Source of the DNA: an uncultured Pseudomonadota bacterium
Lineage (GTDB): Bacteria; Myxococcota_A; UBA796; GCA-2862545
DNA: 64,000 bases
NCBI GenBank assembly: GCA_913061235.1
Contig: CAJXTB010000002.1
Coordinates: forward strand, 372,001 to 436,000
Direction of reading: 5' to 3'
Shown here: one piece after another, positions 9,071 to 17,025 of the stretch
Layout of the letters: the number at the start of each line of letters is the position of its first letter
Numbering within the stretch: the stretch's first letter is position 1
Position numbers and translations under genes: made by a program
Notes under the pieces: model-generated
Told to the model about the DNA's origin: nothing
The model's input: only the letters and a program-made list of their open reading frames with translations
The model's database searches: none

Positions 9071-10648
9071 ATGCGCCGTGCAAATACCCTGCTCATAGCT
9101 ACCGGCATGATGGCCACCATCCTCCTCACGGGGTCGACGGTTAGCTACTACGAGGAATCGCTTCCCTCGACCATGAACCCGCTCTACGCACGGTCCATGG
9201 TGGATTACCGCTCGCACGAACTTATGTTCGACCGGTTGTTCTTCCGTTCTCCAATCACCAACGAAGTCGAGACTCGCATTCTCGACTCGTACGAGCTTCT
9301 AGAGGACAACCGCAAGCTGCGCGTTGTCGTCAAGGAAGGCATCCAGTGGCACGATGGCGAGGACCTCGGTCCCAATGACATCTGTTTCACGGTCGCCGCA
9401 ATGTTGGACCCGGGCACAGCGTCGCCGGTAGTCAAGCCGTTCCGCGAAGCGATTGTCAGTTGTGAGTACAACAATCGCGACCGGTCTGCCGAGATTACCT
9501 TGTCGCGCAGCTACCACAACCCGTACGACCGCCTTGGTTTTGCAGTGCTTCCTGAGCATCTGTTCCCGAGCACGGCAGTCAGCCCGGACCTCGACTTCAG
9601 TCATCGTCCTATCGGAACTGGTCCAATGCGCGGTTCCAAGGGAACGCGTGGCGTGCGCTTTACGGCGGTTCCGAATGGTCACCACAATGCCCGCATCGAG
9701 GTCATGAACCTCCAGCCTGGCGGTGACTCCTTCGTCCAGATCCGTACGCTCATGGCGTCGGGTGTTCAGGGCGTCATCACCGTTCCACCTGCACTGCGAC
9801 CAGAGGTCCAAGCGTCTGACGATGTTGCGCTCAAGTCCTACGACTTGCGCTCATGGTGGTTCATTGCGGTCAACACCACCCGTGGTCCACTACAGAACAA
9901 GAAGATTCGCCAAGCCATCGACCTGTCTGTCGACCGCACCGAGCTGCGTAAGCTGACCATTGGCTACGACGAGAACGACCCGAATCCGCCGTGTGAGTTC
10001 ATCTCCGGGCCGTTTGTTCAGTCTTCGCCGTACTACAACCGTCAGGTTCCGCCTCGCGATACCGCTGACAAGGCACGTGCCGAGCAGCTCATGACAGAAG
10101 CTGGCGCACAGAAGATTGCGGGTTCCTGGGTTCTGGATGGCGACCCCATCACGCTGCGAATCGGCATGAACGCACCCCTGGACGCCGAAGCTCGGGACAT
10201 CCTGAACCAGTTTGGCAACCAGATGCAGGGCGCTTCGTTCAACCAGCAGGTCACCCGCGTCTCTGCAGACGATTGGGCCACCCGCGCGGTCACCGGCAGC
10301 CTCACTTCCGAGTACGACCTGCTCATCGGCAAGTGGTCGTTCGGCTTGGTCGAAGACGTCAACAGCCTCTTCCACACCCGCTCGACGGACGGTAAGGGTG
10401 GCTTGAACATCTTCAACTACAGCAACCCGGAAGTGGATGTCATCTTGTCCCGCTACGAATCGGCTCGCACCGATACTGAAGCGCAAGATGCGTACCATGA
10501 CCTGCACGCCAAGCTGGCCGAAGAGCTGCCTTACATCTTCCTCTGGAAGCTGGACACCAAGAGTGCGTGGCGTAACGAAGTCCGTGGAAACACCATTTCC
10601 CCGTACTACTACTTCACCAACTTCGACGGTTGGCGCCACGACGGCTAG
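9071..10648 (+). CDS. ABC transporter solute-binding protein, family 5 (peptide type), no lipobox Cys
   Basis: 525 residues. It belongs to the extracytoplasmic solute-binding family 5 (oligopeptide/dipeptide/nickel type): YYEESLPSTMNPLYA near the N-terminus, the lobe-I GIQWHDGEDLGPNDICFTV motif (family signature V-x-W-H-D-G-x-P-x-x-A-x-D), KIRQAIDLSVDR in the middle, and a C-terminal hinge with EELPYIFLWK. The N-terminal signal ends ILLTGS, where a lipobox would need Cys (LTGC), so this copy is probably soluble or uncleaved. It is highly similar to module B of the next gene (10735-12531), differing mainly in its N-terminal part. An AAGGAG site lies 11 bases before ATG. The substrate cannot be read from the sequence. 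Confidence 0.92.
   Translation: MRRANTLLIATGMMATILLTGSTVSYYEESLPSTMNPLYARSMVDYRSHELMFDRLFFRSPITNEVETRILDSYELLEDNRKLRVVVKEGIQWHDGEDLGPNDICFTVAAMLDPGTASPVVKPFREAIVSCEYNNRDRSAEITLSRSYHNPYDRLGFAVLPEHLFPSTAVSPDLDFSHRPIGTGPMRGSKGTRGVRFTAVPNGHHNARIEVMNLQPGGDSFVQIRTLMASGVQGVITVPPALRPEVQASDDVALKSYDLRSWWFIAVNTTRGPLQNKKIRQAIDLSVDRTELRKLTIGYDENDPNPPCEFISGPFVQSSPYYNRQVPPRDTADKARAEQLMTEAGAQKIAGSWVLDGDPITLRIGMNAPLDAEARDILNQFGNQMQGASFNQQVTRVSADDWATRAVTGSLTSEYDLLIGKWSFGLVEDVNSLFHTRSTDGKGGLNIFNYSNPEVDVILSRYESARTDTEAQDAYHDLHAKLAEELPYIFLWKLDTKSAWRNEVRGNTISPYYYFTNFDGWRHDG
9139..10645 (+). repeat. module B copy 1 (solute-binding domain), paralogous to 11023-12528
   Basis: Diverged gene-scale direct duplication. 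From SYYE at the N-terminus to FTNF at the C-terminus the two proteins align without large gaps, with long identical runs such as LKSYDLRSWWF and SGPFVQSSP. The shared segment covers ~500 residues. Confidence 0.9.
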
Positions 10649-10695
10649 CCGTCCCATTTGAACAATGTTGTGGGGTGTTCGCACCCCGTTCCGTC

Positions 10696-10731
10696 CGCCT
10701 CCTCTGGACTCTTTTTTGAGCCGTGGAGGCG
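10696..10731 (+). promoter_or_regulatory. hairpin that contains the ribosome site of the anchored SBP gene
   Basis: The arm CGCCTCC (10696-10702) pairs perfectly with GGAGGCG (10725-10731). An inner GG-A-CTC/GAGCC stem flanks a six-T loop. The 3' arm carries GGAGG (10725-10729), five bases before the GTG at 10735. Thus the same structure could end the upstream transcript or mask the ribosome site. Confidence 0.55.
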
Positions 10732-10734
10732 TTT

Positions 10735-12531
10735 GTGTTGCCAGCGTGGATTGAGTGGGGACTTCGGCGCCCGCATGTAGTTTTTGTACCCGTACTCATG
10801 GTGCTCTTGTTCCTGTGTCTGGCGTTGGCCCCCATCTCTGGATGGCCCGACCGGACGCAGGTGGTTCCCACTTACCTGGGGACCCCTCCGTTGTTGCCGG
10901 CTGGGCCGGAGGTGGCCGATTCTCTTGTTGCCGACAAGCCGGATGTGGCGGAACAGTCTACACAATGGACCCGTGCCGAACGTCGAACTAGCCCACATGC
11001 GGAGGGAGCGTTCGAGGGAACTATTTCCTACTACGAGGACGCTCTTCCATCGACAATGAACCCCCTCTATGCGCAGTCGATGGTGGATTATCGAACGGCT
11101 GAGCTCGTGTTTGACCGCTTGTTCTTCCGCTCGCCGATCACCAACGAAGTGACGAGCCGGGTCGTAGAGGATGTTGAGTTGGACGGGGACGGGCAGGGGG
11201 TGACTGTCACGGTGTGGGACGACATCCTGTGGCACGACGGAGAGCCGCTCACAGCCGACGACATTTGCTTTACTGTGGACACGATTCTGGACCCAGAGAC
11301 GGTCTCGGTCGCTACCGTGGTCTTCCGAGATGCACTCGCCACATGTACGGTCAGCGCAGATGAGCGCTCTGCGACGATTCGCTTCGTTCGTCCCTTGTTC
11401 AACCCCTTCGACCATCTCGGCTTCTGGGTTCTGCCGCACCATGTGTTCGACCGGCAAGATGTGAGTCCAGACCACGATTTTTCTCACCGTCCTGTCGGTA
11501 CCGGCCCTATGCGGGGGTCCAAGGGGACGCGCGGCGTTCGCCTGACGGCCATTCCCAATGCGCATCAGGGCGCCCGCATCGCCGTGGTGAACCAACAGCC
11601 CGGCGGAGATGCGTTCGTTCAGATTCGCACGCTCATGTCGAAAGGGGTTCAAGGCGTGGTCACCGTACCGCCGGCCCTTCGCCCCGAAGTCCAAGCCTCT
11701 GCGGACGTGGCGTTAAAGTCGTATGACCTGCGCTCGTGGTGGTTCGTCGCCATGAATACCACCCGTGGACCGCTTCAAGATGTCCGGATTCGCGAGGCGA
11801 TTGAGCTGTCCATCGACCGGACGGAGCTGCGTCGGCTCACGGTGGGGCACAACGCCAACGACCCAAACCCAGCGTGTGAGTTCATCTCCGGGCCGTTTGT
11901 TCAGTCGTCTCCGTTTTACAACCGTGCGATTACAGCACGCCCTACAGCGGATCTGGTCCTGGCCGAGCAGCGCATGACGGAAGCGGGAGCAACGAAGGTA
12001 GCGGGGGTATGGCATCTGGACGGCAGCCCCGTCTCCCTGCGTGTTGGCATGAATGCGTCGCTGGATGTTGAGGCGCGCGACATTCTCAATCAGCTCGGAA
12101 ATGGGCTTCAGGGAGCATCGTTTAACCAAGAGGTCCAGCGCATCTCCGCCGATGACTGGGGGACTCGCGCTGTCACCGGTAGCTTGACCTCCGAGTACGA
12201 CCTTCTGATGGGCAAGTGGTCCTTCGGGCTCGTCGAAGACGTCGGTAGTCTCTTCCACACGCGCTCCGCCGATGGTGAGGGCGCGCAGAACATCTTCAAC
12301 TACAGCAACCCCGAAGTGGACGCCATCTTGGCTAGGTATGGGGCCGCACGCTCGGACCGAGAGGCCCAAGATGCCTACCACGAGCTGCACGCCTTGCTCG
12401 CCGATGACCTGCCGTACATCTTCCTGTGGAAGCTCGACACCAAGAGCGCTTGGCGCAACGAGGTCCGCGGAAACACCATCGCGCCGTTCTACTACTTCAC
12501 GAACTTCGAGGGCTGGCGCTACGATGACTGA
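10735..12531 (+). CDS. membrane-anchored ABC solute-binding protein (module A + module B)
   Basis: 598 residues from the GTG at 10735. I chose this start because GGAGG lies five bases upstream and because it aligns with the GTG start of the gene at 12601; a GTG at 10723 is also possible. Residues ~1-60 (module A) are a short amphipathic stretch (WIEWGLRRPH), one membrane helix (FVPVLMVLLFLCLALAPI) and a linker ending GTPPLLPAGPE. After ~35 polar residues comes a complete family-5 solute-binding domain (module B) beginning SYYEDALPSTMNPLYA, paralogous to the 9071 protein. It has no signal-peptidase site, so the binding domain is tethered to the inner membrane with its domain in the periplasm. 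It should deliver substrate to the permeases at 13578 and 14486; the substrate is unknown. Confidence 0.92.
   Translation: MLPAWIEWGLRRPHVVFVPVLMVLLFLCLALAPISGWPDRTQVVPTYLGTPPLLPAGPEVADSLVADKPDVAEQSTQWTRAERRTSPHAEGAFEGTISYYEDALPSTMNPLYAQSMVDYRTAELVFDRLFFRSPITNEVTSRVVEDVELDGDGQGVTVTVWDDILWHDGEPLTADDICFTVDTILDPETVSVATVVFRDALATCTVSADERSATIRFVRPLFNPFDHLGFWVLPHHVFDRQDVSPDHDFSHRPVGTGPMRGSKGTRGVRLTAIPNAHQGARIAVVNQQPGGDAFVQIRTLMSKGVQGVVTVPPALRPEVQASADVALKSYDLRSWWFVAMNTTRGPLQDVRIREAIELSIDRTELRRLTVGHNANDPNPACEFISGPFVQSSPFYNRAITARPTADLVLAEQRMTEAGATKVAGVWHLDGSPVSLRVGMNASLDVEARDILNQLGNGLQGASFNQEVQRISADDWGTRAVTGSLTSEYDLLMGKWSFGLVEDVGSLFHTRSADGEGAQNIFNYSNPEVDAILARYGAARSDREAQDAYHELHALLADDLPYIFLWKLDTKSAWRNEVRGNTIAPFYYFTNFEGWRYDD
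10738..10911 (+). repeat. module A copy 1 (membrane anchor and linker)
   Basis: It encodes W-I-E-W-x-x-RRPH, a membrane helix and the linker end GTPPLLPAGPE. The second copy at 12604-12777 encodes W-V-E-W-x-x-RRPH, a helix and GTPPALPAGPE in the same order and spacing. Confidence 0.8.
11023..12528 (+). repeat. module B copy 2 (solute-binding domain)
   Basis: Paralogue of 9139-10645. DNA-level identity is clearly reduced at third positions, so this is not a recent duplication, but protein conservation is high across the whole domain, which suggests that both copies are under selection. Confidence 0.9.
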
Positions 12532-12600
12532 AACGTTGCGTCGCTCGTGCAGTAGTCGTTCTCAAAACCCCACTACCGCGAGTCTATCTACGCGTGCGCC

Positions 12601-13395
12601 GTGTTGATCGCGTGGGTCGAGTGGGCAGTCCGGCGACCACATCTGTCCGTCATCCCTTTGGCCATGCTCCTGGTGTTTGGCTACCTATTGACCCTTCCTA
12701 TCCACGTCTTCGATGCCAACTCTGGGCCGACGCGGCCCGCGGTCGGCACACCACCCGCGCTGCCCGCCGGGCCAGAGTCTGCGGTAGAGCAGACAGACTC
12801 CGGGTGCGACGACCTCGTCCAGCTCGAATCCACGGCTCTCCTTGGTCGTTTGTCCATCGGTCAGGTCGCATGCCTTGAAGCGTCGTTTGCGGCAGCGACC
12901 CACCAGACCGACACGAAGAAAGTCTCTCTGCTGCTCATCGCCAACGCGAATGGGCGAGGCGACAAGGATGAGTGGGAAGCGTTGGTTCTGCGTCACCTTC
13001 GGGAGATTGATTGGTCGGACCCAGACATCTGCTACGCGTATGCAACCCATCTTGCACGCAAGGGCCCTGGGCGCGCCGAGGCGGTGATTCGCTGGTCTGA
13101 CGCCGCGCTTGAGAATCGCCCCCATTGGGAGGGGGACACCTTCAACTCCCGTGTCTATGGACTGTACAAATTGCGCGCAGCCGCAGCGAATACGCTGTTT
13201 CGCCAGTCAGAGAGGCGCGATGAAAGGCTGCAGACGGACGAGTCATTCACAGCGGCTCAGCAGGCCCAAGAGCGCCTGCAAGCCTATTCCCGAGAGTGGC
13301 TCAAGGTGGCAAGGCTGCTTGGCAAGAACGCCGAGACTCCGCTGCAGCTGTGCCTAGAGGTCTCGCAATCCGTGGACCTTTGCGAAGGCGAATAG
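12601..13395 (+). CDS. membrane-anchored protein with module C (module A + module C)
   Basis: 264 residues, GTG start. Residues 1-60 repeat module A of the preceding gene: WVEWAVRRPH, a membrane helix, and a linker ending GTPPALPAGPE. Residues ~69-264 are module C, starting CDDLVQLES and containing LLLIANANGRGDK and YATHLARKGPGRAEAVIRW, closely matching the C-terminal domain of the Pro-rich protein at 6324-7667. Module C is helical, TPR-like in parts, with Cys residues near both ends and one in DICYAYA that may form periplasmic disulfides. Its function is unknown. It sits between the anchored solute-binding protein and the first permease, so a partner or regulatory role in the transporter is the simplest inference. 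No clear ribosome site precedes the start. Confidence 0.88.
   Translation: MLIAWVEWAVRRPHLSVIPLAMLLVFGYLLTLPIHVFDANSGPTRPAVGTPPALPAGPESAVEQTDSGCDDLVQLESTALLGRLSIGQVACLEASFAAATHQTDTKKVSLLLIANANGRGDKDEWEALVLRHLREIDWSDPDICYAYATHLARKGPGRAEAVIRWSDAALENRPHWEGDTFNSRVYGLYKLRAAAANTLFRQSERRDERLQTDESFTAAQQAQERLQAYSREWLKVARLLGKNAETPLQLCLEVSQSVDLCEGE
12805..13392 (+). repeat. module C copy 2 (copy 1 at 7077-7664)
   Basis: Both copies open with CDDLV-x-LES and close with TPLQLC and a CEG tail. Identical internal runs include SLLLIANANG and GLYKLRAAAANTL. The copies lie 5 kb apart in two different gene contexts. Confidence 0.88.
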
Positions 13396-13577
13396 GGGCC
13401 CGTTTCCGCTTTGCGCGGCTGACCAGAGTCGCACGACGCTGTCATCCCTAGACAAACTTGGTTGGATTGCCAGCTTCTTACAGGGCTCATGTCTGGTGCA
13501 ACCACAGCCGGCGTCAACTTTGCTACAATAGACTCGCTCCCGCCGATGGGGGCGACGTTTCTTCCATTGGGGGTTCG
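13396..13577 (+). promoter_or_regulatory. 182-base gap before the permease genes, possible internal promoter
   Basis: This is the longest gap inside the 4.7-19.4 kb unit. A TACAAT hexamer at 13524-13529 could be a -10 box, but no good -35 is placed 16-18 bases before it. GGGGG (13567-13573) serves as ribosome site for the GTG at 13578. No strong hairpin is seen. Confidence 0.3.
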
Positions 13578-14489
13578 GTGCAGTGGTGGGTACGGCCTCT
13601 CGTCCGAGCGGTCGCAGCGGTGGCGCTTCCTTTATTGGTGCCTGCCATCATCATCGCAATCATGTGGGCACTGCCGGGCAATCCGGCGGAGCTCATCTGC
13701 CCGAATTGCTCGGGAACTGCCGAACTGGCGGAGCGGTGGAACCTCGACCAAGGGCCGGTCAACTTCTATACGAAGTGGCTGGGCAACGCCTTTACGCTCG
13801 ACTTCGGCAAGTCGTGGCGAACGTATCAAGGCATGCAGGTCTCCTCGCTTCTGTGGGAGAAAGGCCCGTGGACCGCGGCCCTTGTGCTACTTGCGGCCAT
13901 TCCACTCTTTCTCGGCACCGTATCTACAGCGTTGGGTTGGTTGCCCAAGCGCCTTGATGTGGTCTGGCAGGTGATTGGCATCGCGCCATCGGTCATTCTG
14001 GCACTCATCTGCACCGCGTACGTGACCATCACTTGGGGCGCCATGTCGACCGAAGGGCCCATTGCTCTGTTGCGACTTGCTCTAGGGGCCCTCGTCTTGG
14101 GGGTTGCTGACGGTGCGCTCGCTGGCGCGGTCACCGGAACCCGGCACGTCATGGAGGAAGAGGTCAAGCAGCGGTACGTCGGAATCGCGATTCTGCGTGG
14201 AGAGCGCGTTCTGGTGAATGCTCTTCCAAACGTCATTCCTGCGCTTGTCGGACAGTTCCGTGGACGTCTGTTGCTCATCCTGTCGAGCGCCGTCATTGTT
14301 GAAGTCGTCCTTCAGATTGACGGCCTTGGCAGTCTCTTGTGGTCGGGAACCCTGATGCAAGACTTTGGAGTAGTCCTTGCCGCCGTGTGGGTCATCACCC
14401 TCATCAGCTGCGCATTGCTGCTCACCCAGGCCATCATCGAGGTCATCGTCGAGCGCTCCATCCGCCACAGTCCAGCGGTGCCGGCATGA
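13578..14489 (+). CDS. ABC transporter permease, oligopeptide type (DppB/OppB-like)
   Basis: 303 residues from the GTG at 13578, chosen because a G-run ribosome site is five bases away and because translation further upstream gives a non-membrane, low-quality N-terminus. It has about six membrane helices. After helix 1 comes ALPGNPAELICPNCSG; PG-[DN]-P is the family motif, but the CPNC pair is unusual. It continues with WNLDQGPVNFYTKWLGN, matching the family's 'L-x-LDQP-x-x-x-Y-x-x-WL' loop. The cytoplasmic coupling loop is around RYVGIAILRGERVLVNALPN, equivalent to the family's EAA loop, and IDGLGSLLWSGTLMQDF matches the terminal 'PGLG-x-L' region. It would pair with the next permease to form the channel. 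Its stop overlaps the next ATG (ATGA). Confidence 0.9.
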   Translation: MQWWVRPLVRAVAAVALPLLVPAIIIAIMWALPGNPAELICPNCSGTAELAERWNLDQGPVNFYTKWLGNAFTLDFGKSWRTYQGMQVSSLLWEKGPWTAALVLLAAIPLFLGTVSTALGWLPKRLDVVWQVIGIAPSVILALICTAYVTITWGAMSTEGPIALLRLALGALVLGVADGALAGAVTGTRHVMEEEVKQRYVGIAILRGERVLVNALPNVIPALVGQFRGRLLLILSSAVIVEVVLQIDGLGSLLWSGTLMQDFGVVLAAVWVITLISCALLLTQAIIEVIVERSIRHSPAVPA

Positions 14490-15493
14490 GGCGCGCACCG
14501 ATTGGCCGGCGGATTTGGTTGGGCGTGGCGGTCGTCCTGCTGATTGTTTTGGTGGTGTCTGGCTTTATGGCGCCGGATTCACTGCCCACTCCGGAGTACA
14601 GCGAGTCGTACAAGGGACCACTGTCGGTGTTCCCGTTCGGCAACGATGACCGCGGCATCTCGCTTCTTCCAAGAGTCCTGCAAGGGGCCGGAATCATCTT
14701 GGTTCCCGCACTTGTCGCGGCTTCGGTGCTGATGGCTTTGTCCACCTTGGCCGGATTGGCCCGCAGTGCTGGTATTGGCTGGTTCGACGTCGTCCTCACC
14801 GGATTTACCGAGCTGGTAGGGGCGCTGCCAAGACTGGTCATCATCCTTGTGGTCGCCGTCGCCATCCCCGCCATTCCTGCTGGCTACGACGCCTTGTTTG
14901 GCTCGGAAGAAGCGGTCGGTCTGTTGGGAGGTGTAGGAAACGCCGTTCGGGGGCTCATTTCCCGGCCGTCTGGCCAAGCGTCGCTACTCCCCATTGCTCT
15001 GACGTGGGCCATTCTTGCGGCACCTCAAGCCATGGATGAAGCGGCGGCTACGGCCGGTCGCTTGGGTGGGGCGCGCTTTGTCGAAGCGTTGCGCGCGCAT
15101 GGGTTTAGCGCAATCCGCATCTATTTCTACCATATCGTGTGGTTGAACCTCCGTTCTGTGGTTGTCCGTCAGGGCGCAGAAGTCATCACCCAAGTGGCGT
15201 TCCTTGAAATCTCGCTGTCGTACTTGGCGCGCAGCCAGTTTCTGCCTGCCATTACGCACTCCGACAGTAGCTACTCGTGGGCGTCTCTTCTGTACGACGG
15301 CTACTCTTGGTGGCTCACAGTGCCGCCGGCGTCTGCCGAGCTCACCTCTTCGATACCGGTCTGGGGCCAGATCTTGTCGGTCATTCACTACATGACTGCG
15401 CCCGGCGCACACATTCTGGCCGTTGGATTGGTGCTCTTGGCGTTGATCGCGCTGATGGCTCATGGCTTCCGAGTAGCGGCGAGGGGAAGATGA
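14486..15493 (+). CDS. ABC transporter permease, oligopeptide type (DppC/OppC-like)
   Basis: 335 residues from the ATG at 14486, which overlaps the upstream stop as ATGA. It has one N-terminal helix (LGVAVVLLIVLVVSGFMAPD), a periplasmic loop including YKGPLSVFPFGNDDRGISLLPRVL (family feature: G-T-D-x-x-G-R-D), then five further helices. The coupling loop around AAATAGRLGGARFVEALRAHGFSAIRIYFYHI fits the DppC EAA motif (A-R-x-x-G). The region EVITQVAFLEISLSYL also fits the family's conserved 'E-x-x-LSFLG'. It forms the heterodimeric channel with the 13578 product and is coupled to the ATPase gene that follows by another ATGA overlap. Confidence 0.9.
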   Translation: MRRAPIGRRIWLGVAVVLLIVLVVSGFMAPDSLPTPEYSESYKGPLSVFPFGNDDRGISLLPRVLQGAGIILVPALVAASVLMALSTLAGLARSAGIGWFDVVLTGFTELVGALPRLVIILVVAVAIPAIPAGYDALFGSEEAVGLLGGVGNAVRGLISRPSGQASLLPIALTWAILAAPQAMDEAAATAGRLGGARFVEALRAHGFSAIRIYFYHIVWLNLRSVVVRQGAEVITQVAFLEISLSYLARSQFLPAITHSDSSYSWASLLYDGYSWWLTVPPASAELTSSIPVWGQILSVIHYMTAPGAHILAVGLVLLALIALMAHGFRVAARGR

Positions 15494-16215
15494 GCGAGTT
15501 TGAGCCGTTGCTGGTCTTGGAAGACCTGTGCATTCGCACCCCCGAGCGCACGCTGGTGGATGGCGTCAGCTTCACCGCTCACCGTGGCCGCATCACAGCG
15601 GTTGTGGGTAAGTCGGGGTCCGGCAAGAGCTTGTCAGCACGCGCCGCGATGGGTGTGTTGGACGTTGACCCTGGCCTCGTTCGCGGGTCGCTCAAGTACC
15701 CAGGTACCAGCGGGGACAAAGATTGGTTCGCTGGCGTGCACAATCAGGGCATGAAAGCGCAGATGAAGCTGCTCAAGCAGAGTCGTCATCTGCGTGGTGG
15801 GTACATCACCTACAGCCCGCAGTCGGCGTCGTCTGCGCTCAACCCAGGGCGGACGATTGGTCGGCAGCTGCAGATGGCCATCGAGCGTCGAGATGTTCAG
15901 CCTGCCAACCTGGGTGTGGCTATCAAAGCGGTGTTGGACGAAGTTGGGCTTCCAAGCCGAGCGGCCTACGCACTGCCGCGCGAGTTGTCGGGAGGCATGG
16001 CCCAGCGTGCCGCGGTCGCCTTGGCGATTGCGCCCATCCCACAGGTATTGATTGCAGATGAACCAGAGACGGGGCTCGACCCTGTTCTTCGACGTGTCAT
16101 CACGAACCTGATGGTCGACGTGGCCAAGAACCACAACGTGGCCCTGGTGCTGATCACGCACAATATGGACACCGTCGCACGCATCGCTGACGTCATTGTC
16201 CGCGTGGGGGAGTAG
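15490..16215 (+). CDS. ABC transporter ATPase, DppD-like, short form
   Basis: 241 residues from the ATG at 15490 (ATGA overlap with the permease). All nucleotide-binding elements are present: Walker A GKSGSGKS (40-47), Q-loop around YSPQSASSALNPGRTIGRQL (the family's 'Q-x-x-x-x-SLNP' stretch), signature LSGGMAQR, Walker B VLIADEPETGLD and H-loop THNMD. Typical DppD proteins are ~330 residues and end in an oligo_HPY segment with Cys residues; here translation stops shortly after the H-loop, so that segment is absent. It forms the ATPase pair with the next gene on the cytoplasmic face of the permeases. Confidence 0.92.
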   Translation: MSEFEPLLVLEDLCIRTPERTLVDGVSFTAHRGRITAVVGKSGSGKSLSARAAMGVLDVDPGLVRGSLKYPGTSGDKDWFAGVHNQGMKAQMKLLKQSRHLRGGYITYSPQSASSALNPGRTIGRQLQMAIERRDVQPANLGVAIKAVLDEVGLPSRAAYALPRELSGGMAQRAAVALAIAPIPQVLIADEPETGLDPVLRRVITNLMVDVAKNHNVALVLITHNMDTVARIADVIVRVGE

Positions 16216-16217
16216 TC

Positions 16218-17021
16218 ATGGCACAGACCCCGATTGTTCGCGTAGATGCTCTGTGCAAGCGCTTCATCATTCATGGAACGTGGCCGTGGAGCCCCAAGAA
16301 GGATGTAGACGCCATCGTCAACGTCTCGTTCGACGTCATGCCTGGAGAAGTCGTTGCACTCGTCGGGCAGTCCGGTTCGGGCAAAACCACAGCGGCGCGA
16401 TGTGTTCTGGGCCTAGAGACCATCACTTCGGGCCGTATTGAGCTGATGGGCGAGCGGTGGGACGCGCTCAGCGAGCATGAGCGTCGTAAGAAGCGTGCAC
16501 GGTACCAATACATTCCCCAAGACGCGCTGTCCGCACTCGACCCGCAACAGACAGCCCTAGAGCATGTCATCGAGTCCCTGACTGTGCTTGGTGGTCTGGC
16601 CAAAGACGAGGCTGAACGAGTTGGGCGAGACATGCTCGGCAACCTCGGTCTTAACGAAAGACTACACGCGCTGCCCCGCGAGATGAGTGGCGGCGAACAA
16701 CGCCGAGTCACCTTGGCCCGGGTATTTGCGCTGCAACCGGCGCTGGTCGTTGCGGACGAACCCACGAGTGGTTTGGACCCGGATCGGCAAGAGTCAGTTT
16801 TAGAGGACCTTATCGAGAACCTGCCCGAAGGGGCGGGGTGCATTCTAGTGACTCATGACATGGCTCATGCGCGTCAGTGGTGCAATCGCGCCCTCGTGAT
16901 GCTTGAGGGTCAGGTCATTGAAGAGCTACGATTCCCAGACGGGCAGCCGTCTCACCCTTATGCCCGTATGTTGTTCGACCCTTGGGGAGAACACGACCTC
17001 GCCCAGTCCACGGAAGTGTGA
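16218..17021 (+). CDS. ABC transporter ATPase, DppF-like, short form
   Basis: 267 residues, two bases after the previous stop. It has Walker A GQSGSGKTT (50-58), YIPQDALSALDPQQTALEHV (Q-loop), signature MSGGEQRRVTLAR, Walker B LVVADEPTSGLD and H-loop VTHDM. Residues 20-31 (HGTWPWSPKKDV) match the insert typical of OppF/DppF-type subunits between the first strands. The C-terminus PSHPYARMLFDP resembles the start of the family's 'HPYT-x-x-L' region but ends soon after, so the Fe-S-like Cys tail is missing. It partners the 15490 ATPase. Confidence 0.93.
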   Translation: MAQTPIVRVDALCKRFIIHGTWPWSPKKDVDAIVNVSFDVMPGEVVALVGQSGSGKTTAARCVLGLETITSGRIELMGERWDALSEHERRKKRARYQYIPQDALSALDPQQTALEHVIESLTVLGGLAKDEAERVGRDMLGNLGLNERLHALPREMSGGEQRRVTLARVFALQPALVVADEPTSGLDPDRQESVLEDLIENLPEGAGCILVTHDMAHARQWCNRALVMLEGQVIEELRFPDGQPSHPYARMLFDPWGEHDLAQSTEV

Positions 17022-17025
17022 ATCC

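Noticed and set aside
10645-11694. 349-codon minus-strand frame over the anchored SBP gene
   Set aside because: It covers conserved SBP motifs in antisense and crosses the hairpin; no supporting context.
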